Shown piece by piece: positions 45,063-64,000 of a stretch of 64,000 bases of DNA; within the stretch, counting starts at the first letter, position 1; the number at the start of each line of letters is the position of its first letter. Position numbers and translations under genes: made by a program. The notes under the pieces are model-generated. The model saw nothing but the letters and a program-made list of their open reading frames with translations, did not search any database and was not told the origin of the DNA. Source of the DNA: Tubiluchus corallicola (Eukaryota > Priapulida > Priapulimorpha > Priapulimorphida > Tubiluchidae); NCBI GenBank assembly GCA_030141605.1, contig JAQGDQ010000033.1, forward strand, positions 558,001-622,000, read 5' to 3'.

Positions 45063-47242
45063 ACTGCGGGGACAGTTAATAGACAGATACGCATAAGTAT
45101 GTCATAGGTGTATATACTTTAACGAGCAGTAGCCCCATGAGATTCTTTTGGTTTAAACAGTATTATTAATAACAAAACAGATAAGCAACAGTTACACATT
45201 GTAAAAAACTCACAAAAAATTGTAATTTTGCTGTTTACACGTAATAATTCGCTAATTAAAATTTTCAATGCAATTGCGTATACATACATTACAAAATAGA
45301 ATGGGAAGTTAGAAGGATTGGCTAACAGATTCGAAAGAACCTATATATTAAAGCCTTTCTACAAGATACTCTCTTTTGATTGCACTGTGCTGTGGCTAAG
45401 TGGTTATCTTGACAGAAGTGCAATGTTATTGTACAAAATAATAGCTTGTTGTTAATCATTAATTTTGTTTGTTTAACTGATGAACTATACTCGAGAAAGC
45501 AAGAACAAAGCAAACATTACTTAGGATTTTTTCTACATTGCAACAATACTAACGTAGAACCTTCAATTAATAATAGCAAGTATAAGTTAAATCAACAACA
45601 ACAATCATTGAAGTAAAACAAGTCTTTAACTCCAAACCATACCATTCCAACTAGGTCTTGTAAGCCTATGACTTTTCTGCTACTGTATGAGCACAGACAT
45701 AACTAAATTGTTACAAATTAAGCACTACTCTTTGGAGAATCTCGGCTATTTGTTTAAAGATTTATAAGTGATAAAATTAAAAAACACGCCCTTTTCGGGC
45801 TCTCCAAATTAGCCTATTGAGTAGCTTAGTCTGTGGTACACTTATGTGATTGTACACACTATTTTGTTGATCGCCTGCTTGCTGCAGCCAAAGAGAACTG
45901 TCTGCTGTATAGAGTTCTAGGAAAAACCAACATTCAGCCAAGGAGAAATTAAGGTTGTTTCATCTTTTAACATCAATTTCTCCTTAAAGATAGAGTAGAC
46001 TTGAGGCCAAAATGTATCAGAGGGTTGTGTATGGATAGCTGAAATTTTCGGCATTAGCTGATTTCACACAAGTATTATTGTACTTTGTTACAGTGCAATC
46101 ACTTTTCAATTTTTCCGCAAAAATCGATTTTTAATTTGTCTAAAGTAAGCAAATGCATTTTATGTTTATAATTTTGCATGAAAATCCATTGTGTAAGGAG
46201 TACAAACCTACAAAAATATCAAATATAACGTAATCATTGCTTAGTGAGAGCATTTTTGCATGAACCTATGCAAAATGCAGCAAACGCTTATTGTTCTGAA
46301 GGAGTTAAACAATAATTATAGATAATTTCAGGATATGGGCCAAATTGGTGGTGGAGAAAGTCAAGAATCTGGCTGCATATATGGTCAGTAGTAGGGATCG
46401 AATGTCTGTAGGGGCTTTGCCATAGGAATGACAGCTATTTATCTAAGCATCATTTAGCTCGAAATCAGCAATAAATATTCCCTGCACAGATGAGATAAGC
46501 TTCTATAGCTTAGGCAGTCATAATATGTGGTTTAATTATAGGCTGACCAGCAAACAGCATCAGTTAGTTATTCAGCAGGTCGAACCTAGATTTTAGGCAA
46601 AATAAAATATTAAAATAGGAAAACTCTGAAACAGGAAAATACTATTTTTCCAGTTATGTATAAATTTTAGGAAAGAATTAGTAATTATTTTGTTTTACTC
46701 TTCTTAATTTATACTTACGGAGTTTGAGTGTTTTCCTCTTCCAGTCTAGCTGGTGCGACAGCATTATACGCACTTGTTGCTGGGAAAAACTCTCCTCGTG
46801 GTCATTGCAGTCGTTGCGAAGTAACGCGATAAGCGATTATACGTCTATATGTGCAGTCCACCGAATACACAATTTCTGCTACAATTTTTCTTACAAAATT
46901 ATTATGGGGATGCAGGTAACCATGTGAGCACGTGATTTTCCATTACGCTCTCAGAATAGTCACGGGGGGAGTGTGGAGGTGAATCGCCTTGGACAGTGTA
47001 AGGCAGAGAGCCAGCGACTTGTAAAATTTCAATCAACAATCACTGCATGGGGATTTAGTAGTTTTGCTATTGATTCCTCTGTTTTTTTCTTGTGCACTGT
47101 AAATATTAAAGAATTATTCAGTACTTAAACTACTAAAAAAGATGCCACTAGTAGAGGATATTATGTCCTAGTTAAAGCTATGTTGCTCCCAAAAACTCCT
47201 GTCAGGATCAGTTTTTCTATAAGATTTTGCCATAAGATTTTG
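45063..47242. other. Intergenic with a short LINE-related fragment
   Basis: Mostly featureless AT-rich sequence. 45314-45360 (GATTGGCTAACAGATTC, then TATTAAAGCCTTTCTACAA) closely resembles 47450-47497 inside the next LINE remnant, in the same orientation, and is probably a fragment of the same family. The open frame at 46724-46927 is not recognised. Confidence 0.45.
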
Positions 47243-49020
47243 TCAGTGTTTATCTAAACGAACCTTGAATTGAACTAAACAGGTGGACTCCACTACATGT
47301 GAAGGCATGTTGTTCCAGGTATTTACTCCTCTATTGGAACATACATCTTTCCTTTTGTTCCATCTTCCAAGCAATCTCCATTTTAAACAAACAAATCTTC
47401 TATGCAACATACATACATTTGAAGAGAAGAAACAATAGAAAGTTAAAGAGATTGGCTAACAGGTTCAGAAGACCCTATATTAAAGCCTTTCCACAAAGTG
47501 TCTGCTTGCTCTGCGTGTCTATCGTTTATTCTTGTATGACTGTGGAATAATGTAGTCTGTCTATCCTATGCAGCATTCTGTATAACTGTATCATGTCATG
47601 CCTGTTTTGTACGTATTCCAAGGTGACTAGTGCTAACTCTTTGAGCCATTGTTTTTACTTTTTTCCTTGCTAGCTTGATCTAATCTAGTAGCTCTGCTTT
47701 GAATTGTTTCTACAAGCCTTATTTGACCCATGCTTTGTCGGATGACATATTATATCTGCACAGTCAGTAATGGGTTTTTATAATAGATTTGTCCAACGTC
47801 AGCAACATAGGTGCGTCCAAATAGTTAAAATTCCTTTTTATGAGTGTTAACCTTTGATGTGCTTTGTTTGTGATATACAGTAAGTCCTTGTTTAAGGACA
47901 CTAATGTGTCCAGCAAAATGCGTCGTTAAGCGAAACATCACTAAACAAAACAATGCTTTCCTCGAGAAATAATGTAAAAGCACTCAGTTTCATTTCAGGA
48001 GCAAAAATCACTGAAGTGTGCCTATGTAATAGTGTTCAATTATGTTGCAGGAGAAAAATCAATAATACTTGGCTCTTAAATTAAGCACTTTATAGAGTTT
48101 ATTACTTACAGTCTACTTTATGTATTTGTCTAATTAAAAAGCAAATAAGTAACTAAAATGCTTACAAAAACTAAAATCTAAATTTGAAGCATTAGTCCTT
48201 CCTCCTCTGGTTGCTTTTCCTATTCAATTTCATTCTCCTTTTGTTTTTTTTTATAAGAAAAATCTATGGTTGGTTGCTTAGATCATTTTCCTTTTTTCAG
48301 CATGCACTTCTTTATAAGACTACATCACATTTTCTACGTCATATTTTGCTTTTGAGTTGCATTCTCTATCAGGAGAATTTTCAGTGCTGTGTTTGTGTCA
48401 GTAAAATGCAAGTTAATATGTTATTTAGATATAACACGAGATAGTGTTTTCAACCAGAGGAATTACATCTAAATGTGGGAAAACAATTATAATCACGGTC
48501 TGCTTTGCTGTGTCTAACTGCCTGCTATAAGTTTAGTTCCAAGGGCAAACTATTACCTATGTTATAACCTTACTGGTTTAAGTAGTGGGCTTCATTTATA
48601 AGCATGCACGTGCTGTAGAAAAATTTATTCCTTATAGTAAAGCGACAAGGTGTCAAAAGATTAGCGTCGCTAAATTAAACGTCTCTAAGGGGGGATTTAC
48701 TTTATATTCAATATGTTGTTTAAAATTAAGGTTACAGTCAATGGTACACCAAGATCCTTTTCTTCAAATTAAATGCTTATCTCCATACCTCTTATGCTTT
48801 TAGGAATTCTGGGCAACATTTCGTTCTAGACTTAAAGCATCTCTAACAGGTTTGTTATACACGGCTTGCCTTTGCAGAACTCATGCTGCATAGGACTTAT
48901 TAACCTATATTTCTCTATATAACCATTGCTCTCATCTCTGATTACTCCTTCCAACAGTTGGCAGAATACAGATGTCAAGCTGACTGGTCTGAAATTATTG
49001 AGTTCATCTGGTGGAAAACT
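47243..49020 (-). pseudogene. Degenerate LINE reverse transcriptase with an internal insertion
   Basis: Minus-strand fragments in the correct order. NNFRPVSLTSVFCQLLEGVI then MQHEFCKGKPCITNLLEML (about 49000-48840) is the RT finger/palm start. EEKDLGVPL (about 48750) follows. After a gap, VETIQSRATRL (about 47700), a region around 47620-47560 reading like HDMIQLYRMLHRID, and VNTWNNMPSHVVESTCLVQF end at the stop 47243-47245. The catalytic palm segment is missing. About 700 bp of unrelated AT-rich sequence (roughly 47830-48590) separates parts that should be about 35 residues apart, so something else is inserted. Frameshifts and stops are numerous. Confidence 0.75.
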
Positions 49021-49793
49021 TAAACATTAAATGCGGAAACTTATTATTAGAATGAGGTCTGTATAATTTAAGTGAGTTAATTTTTATACTGTCATATTTT
49101 GTTTCTCATTTTGAAGTAATTATGTACTTACAAATGCAGCTAATTTTATATAAATCTATATCTTAATTTAAGGGGATCTGGGCTACTATTTGCCACTGTA
49201 ACTTATGCATAAACCTGTGGATGCATTCAATAAACCTTAGTTTAAGTTGTGTATACTAAATTGTTTTTTCTTGTGATAATTGGACTTAGAGGTAAATGAC
49301 TATTGACTAGCCAGTTATTTAATGACTCCATTGGTGAGATTGTCAAATGCTAGGTCTAGCATTAGAAATCGTACAAGTAAAAAGTACTTTTATTTGCTTC
49401 ACATTTAATCGTGTCATGTAACTTTAGTAGTAATTATTGTTGCATTTGATAAAAAATATAAGAAAAATTATGATTCTTAAATATGGCGACATTTAAAGTA
49501 CTATAAATATGTTTATTCAGCCAAGTTACTACTAACCTATGTAGTTTGGTTCTTAACCCCAATGGTTAACTGTTTTTGTAACTTTTATTTTTTTATTTAA
49601 CTATCAATGAAGTTTGGTTATATGATCATTTATTGCAATTAGTATTTTATGACTTTCAGTAAGTTAATTAGCATATACTGTTGCATATGTTTGTAGGTTA
49701 ATTGGCTTCATGTTGTTGCAAAACCTGCCCTAGACTTTTGCATAGAATTCACTAAAAGCTGCAAGTTGCATATCGAAGATATCACGTGTTATC
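49021..49793. other. Upstream region of NDUFA7
   Basis: AT-rich. An E-box CACGTG lies at 49783-49788, only 5 bp before the NDUFA7 ATG and so within the leader. There is no other obvious promoter feature. Confidence 0.4.
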
Positions 49794-52156
49794 ATGGCTT
49801 CTCGACATGTAAAGCCAAGGGAGGTGACACCAGCCATTAAATGGGTCACAAATTTCTTGTTAGGCGTAAGTGTTTTATTGGTGACATTTGACTTTTCATT
49901 GCTCTAACAGTTATAAGAAACCTGTTATACTAGTTGTAATTTTATTTCATAATTTGTAGAGTTTTGCATAGAAATATAAATTGGAAAGCCCAAGAAATGT
50001 TTTCCCAATTTGATTGTTATTCAAGTAATCTACATGCTCGGGCACTATATATCAAACTTATTTGAGCTTAGAAATTTTTTATATGACCCACTAGAGTGAG
50101 AGAGCAATCTATTACTGTCAGTGGTGCCTATGAAAGTGCTTAAGGTGCAGTGCTGTTAACCTAGCTTCCATACAAAGCTGGGCATTTATTGACTGTTTAG
50201 GTTTGCCGTTGTGTTTTGTATTCTAAATTACCCTTTTTTCTTTCTTTCTAATTTGCTGACATTAGATCTTTACTTTGTTTATCTCATTACAACCAATAAT
50301 TATTATGGTGCTTATTCCAGAATTAAATTTTTGTTTCTGGGGCTTGCATCAGTTAGTTACATAGCAAAATCATGACTATTACACCAAGAACATTCACGTT
50401 ATAAAAACATGAATCATTTTGCACCATAATTAGTGACCTAGGCAATGTATTGTTATAGGGGGCTGTTGTCTGACCTAACCACTACGTATATCTTAGCGCA
50501 ATAATTATACTGCAATTCTTGAAAAATTGCGATTGCATGGGCGTAATAAAAGTAATTTATTATCGATGTGTTGTGCTGTATTCTCTTGATTTGCATTGCA
50601 GAGGCAGCTGAACAGAAATACACGTTATGCAGATGATACTGTTGCAAGGTAACTAAATAACAGTTTTATTCAAGTATCTTCCTGGTATTACTCCAACTTT
50701 AAAATCAGTAAGTGACTTCAAAAGAAAAAAGCAGTAGAAACTTACAATGCAATCTGCTGCAAGGAGAGTTGCATGACTTTGTTCCTTAAAAATGAGAACT
50801 GACTTGAAAATTCAAAAATCTGATGAAATCTAGGATATTTTGTAGGCAAATGAATTGTACTAGCTACAAAATGAAGCACAATTTGTTTAAACAGAGTGTT
50901 GGAATTTATTTTGCTGTATTTTATCGATTATGTGCATTAATATTGACCTTGTTTTCCGATTATTGTCTGTCATCTTATTGATGATTTCTGCTTCTGCTTC
51001 CAACTAACGTGAAGCTTAAAAAATTGAACTGTCTGTCAAGTTTCTGTGGACAAACTACTACCTTGTAAGAATAATGAAATGACTATTTTGGTGATAACAG
51101 GTGAATTTTTTTCAGAACTCAGCCACCACCTAATCTTCCCGATGGTATCACTCACAAGCTTGCTAGTAACTATTATTACACACGTGATGGAAGACACTCT
51201 ATAGGGCCTAATGTTGTTGTGTACAGTGAACAGAAGAAACTAATTTCATCGGGAGAAACACCGTACGTTAGTTATCAGTTCTATGGGCTATATGGCATGG
51301 TGATGTGTAGATTTTGTTTTCCCTGCTAGTAGCTTATTAATTAGGGTTTCTCTTTGCTGTGGATAAGTGGCTCTAACTGACTGTGCAAACTAGTATGAGA
51401 TTTCAGATCTGCTTTAGCCATGTGACTTGATATTTCACATGGATAGCGCATGTGGCCTGATGCTGCAAGGTTTGTTGGAATCCTGGTTGATTCAATCCCG
51501 GGAGTCTTCAAAACTCTAAATTTAGCTATTGATTAAAATAAAGAGAACTTCCTTTTGGCAAAATAAAGCTGAGAAAGTTTATCGCCCTCATTTCCTCCCA
51601 ACAGGAAACAAATCTTTTCTTTTCTATTCAGTTTTTGCTTTCCAGATTAAACTTTAGCTGCAGCATCATAGCTCTGTATTCTCAGCTGAATGTTGTTTAC
51701 TAGAGTGAACTATCTAGAATTCTAGATGCACAAGACTTATGTCTAATCACGTATTTACTTCTTTAAGGCTTTAAGCATTGACATTAGCAAAATTTTACAT
51801 TGCATGACTGAAAAAAATACTATATTTCCAGTAACACACCAGTAATGAACACTGCATTAATTTTAGATACTAGACTTACAGAATTGTGCTCTGGCAACTT
51901 AACTAAGTGGGAGATCACTTTTCAGTTATTTTTAAAAGTAAATAATTGTGGTACTGATTCTTTACTATTACATCTATGTGGAAACATTTACAGTTCAGTT
52001 TTAGAACACTTTTCACTTTTGATTATACTGATGTGATAACAATAATACAGGTGTTATCATCAGTACTATCTTGTTACAAATTACTTTTTAATATTTATAT
52101 CTAGGGGAGATGTGAAGGCACTACCCACGCCGGGAGCTTTACACCACTGGGACTGA
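49794..52156 (+). CDS. NDUFA7: NADH dehydrogenase (ubiquinone) 1 alpha subcomplex subunit 7 (B14.5a)
   Basis: Accessory subunit of mitochondrial respiratory complex I, on the matrix side near the peripheral arm. Exons: 49794-49865, 50602-50648, 51116-51262, 52105-52156. All have GT-AG borders and consistent phases, giving 318 nt or 105 residues (human 113). The diagnostic core spans exons 2-4: RTQPPPNLPDG (40-50), then HKLASNYYYTRDGRHSIGP (53-71). The N-terminus starts MASRHVKPREVTP and has no clear cleavable presequence, as expected for this family. The C-terminus ends LPTPGALHHWD. The gene lies tail-to-tail with LYST and about 6 kb downstream of POLQ. Intron 3 contains a tRNA-like sequence. 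Confidence 0.95.
51424..51506 (+). other. tRNA-Arg-like pseudogene or tRNA-derived SINE head
   Basis: In NDUFA7 intron 3. GACT...AGTC can pair as the end of an acceptor stem. ATGGATAGCGCAT matches the D-arm/A-box of arginine tRNAs, and CTGGTTGATTCAATCCCGG resembles a T-arm/B-box with one extra base. The anticodon arm does not fold cleanly, so it is not a working tRNA. Confidence 0.45.
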
Positions 52157-54144
52157 CAGACTTTATAGTATATAGTAGTTTTCACAAAACTAATGCATAT
52201 TTAAAAGCAGGACAGCTGAAGAACAACATTGGCATTTCCTTAATACATTGTAAAGCCATACATTATAGAGGCAGTACAAAGAATAATTATCGTATAGTTT
52301 AGAGAGATTACTTTTTGTTTTTTCACCTGTAATTCATGATCATTGTTTATGTAGTTAATTTCAGCAAATATAAGTTATTTGAGTATTTACGTAGTTATTT
52401 GAGTTTATACATAATTAAAAGTTCCATTACATCGTTTGTGTTTTGATGCAGGCACAAAAACCTAACATAGGGAAGGAATTTTTTAATGAAGTCTAAAACT
52501 ATGACACTATTTTCATGCACATTTATAGTCATTTAATTACACTGAGTAACCAATCACTCTCTGCTAATACTAATTCTGATTCATTAAAAAGAAAATTAAA
52601 ACGATACAGCTTCTTATGTAAAAATATCATCTATTTTTTTTTACAAAATTTTAGCAATAGACAAAAAGTTTGCTTTATACAACAAGTCATTGGAATTTCA
52701 CTATTACAGCACTAGTTTTGTATTAAAATAAGCACCAAGATCAAGTTTACATATGCATGAATGGTGGCTTCACACAATAACTAATTGCATCATTAGTGCA
52801 ACTGCAACTAAATACAGCTAAAAACACAAGCTGTCAATGTTTTAAAAATAAAAATAAAAATTGGAATAATTACAATTTTATGAAAGACTGCTAACTATTA
52901 CAAAACGTAATAATCAAACATATTTCAGGAATTTTTGAAGATTTTGCGAGTTACATGTTCAGTGTAGCCAGCTTCTGGCAACACACCATTAGAAATGTTC
53001 AGTTAACTTCAGTATATCATGCATCCTGCTTCAATTGGCAATAAAAAAACTGCTGTGACAATGTATTAAACAAAAGCCAATAGTGTAAAATCAGACAGTT
53101 AACTTAATTACATAATCACCTGACATGATTCAAGTCTTTGGTAGTCTCGTTAATTCATTCAAATTTATACAATTACAAAATAAATTATCAATCTACATGC
53201 TAATTCTGTTGATTAGATTAAAACTAATCTACTTCAATGACTTATATGCAGGCTAAACTATAAAAAAATCTGACTACATAATAAAAAGCAAAAAACCTGT
53301 AAACCTGCAGCAAAATATTTTAGACCTGTTTGAAGAATATGACTTCAAATCAAGTGAAATTTGCAAGACAGAAAAGAATATTGATGAAAATCTACAATAA
53401 TTGACCCCTGTTTTTCTGTTCCCAGTAATTAGAGACACATTAGCTTGCAATTATGAAAAGCCAAGTTGCATATATATATATATATATTATATTAGACTCG
53501 AACTAGAAAGCAGTGACTGCCTTACGTGATTTTGATTGCTATGTGAAATTTTTGTTTCCAACATGTAGTACATGCAATTACAAAAACCAATACAAATGAT
53601 CTAATATACAGTAAAATAAATGTTGCATCGATGGTACTGCGATGTCGTCAACTTTGCCTGATTTTTTTATAATTGCCTGTCTGATCAACTTAACTTAAAA
53701 ACCTTACATAAATTATTGACTTTAGAGAAACGTTTTTCATCACCAGACTTTAGTTTTAACATGCAGCAGGGAGTATCCGAGATGAGCAACCGAGCTTTGC
53801 GTAACTCATTTGCAGCAGTAATACATTTCACAATGAGTATTGCAACACAACTATACTTCCTAATTCTCAACTCAGTTTTACAACAGGCTGAATGAGCAAA
53901 CACATCTGCTATAGACATCTTTTACTATCTACAACATTTATAGTTAAGTAAACCATTTAGTATTTTTAAGTACGTGTTGGAACTCGTACTTCAACATGTT
54001 GGAACACTTTTATCAGTGGAATACTAATTATAGCACTACGTTCTCGCATTGAAATGTAACAGAACAAGAAACAAAACTATGTACATAAATGATTGTCTTC
54101 AACAACTATTATGCAAATTAACATCCAAAAATGGTAAGCCATTT
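52157..54144. other. Convergent 3' intergenic region between NDUFA7 and LYST
   Basis: Holds the 3' UTRs of both genes. No strong AATAAA lies close to either stop; ATTAAA at about 52412 is a candidate for NDUFA7. A short (TA)n run is at 53470-53495. The minus-strand open frame 53685-53918 (77 residues, cysteine-containing) is unrecognised and could be noise. Confidence 0.45.

Positions 54145-64000
<9,856 letters not shown>

Noticed and set aside
53685-53918. 77-codon minus-strand open frame downstream of LYST
   Set aside because: No known domain, no splice link to LYST (whose stop is at 54145-54147), and length within chance for AT-rich DNA. Kept only as a note.

Overview
This is a 64 kb piece of an AT-rich, intron-rich animal nuclear genome. 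The case for an animal rests on gene content: a full DNA polymerase theta gene, a LYST-type BEACH/WD40 gene, ketohexokinase, the APC/C subunit ANAPC15 and the complex I subunit NDUFA7. Introns are GT-AG, plus two GC-AG cases. I see no bacterial, phage or CRISPR features. The many old non-LTR (LINE) remnants and the 5S-derived SINE fit an invertebrate, but I cannot name the phylum from sequence alone.

Layout. 1-9 kb: gene-poor, with two old LINE remnants, one inserted in the other (2.3-4.4 kb). 9.0-10.6 kb: two compact genes on the minus strand without introns in their coding regions, ANAPC15 then KHK, 279 bp apart; each has a splice-acceptor-like site 1-3 nt before its ATG. 11-20 kb: a transposon graveyard with tandem 45-bp units, a 124-bp palindrome between direct repeats, a MITE-like element, a LINE interrupted by a 5S rRNA-derived SINE with a near-perfect target-site duplication, another LINE 3' fragment, and two long GA arrays. 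20.3-43.7 kb: POLQ on the plus strand, resolved here into 31 coding exons with every splice phase consistent (2,473 residues). 44-49 kb: intergenic, with another broken LINE. 49.8-52.2 kb: NDUFA7 in four exons (105 residues). 54.1-64 kb: the 3' end of LYST on the minus strand, 17 exons and 855 residues, continuing beyond the right edge; it lies tail-to-tail with NDUFA7.

The genes have unrelated jobs: microhomology-mediated DNA end joining (POLQ), fructose metabolism (KHK), mitotic checkpoint and APC/C turnover (ANAPC15), respiratory complex I (NDUFA7) and lysosomal trafficking (LYST). Only ANAPC15-KHK looks as if it could be co-transcribed. The strongest unusual signals are the 5S-derived SINE, the possible ANAPC15-KHK operon or trans-splicing arrangement, and the layered palindrome/MITE structures at 11-15 kb.
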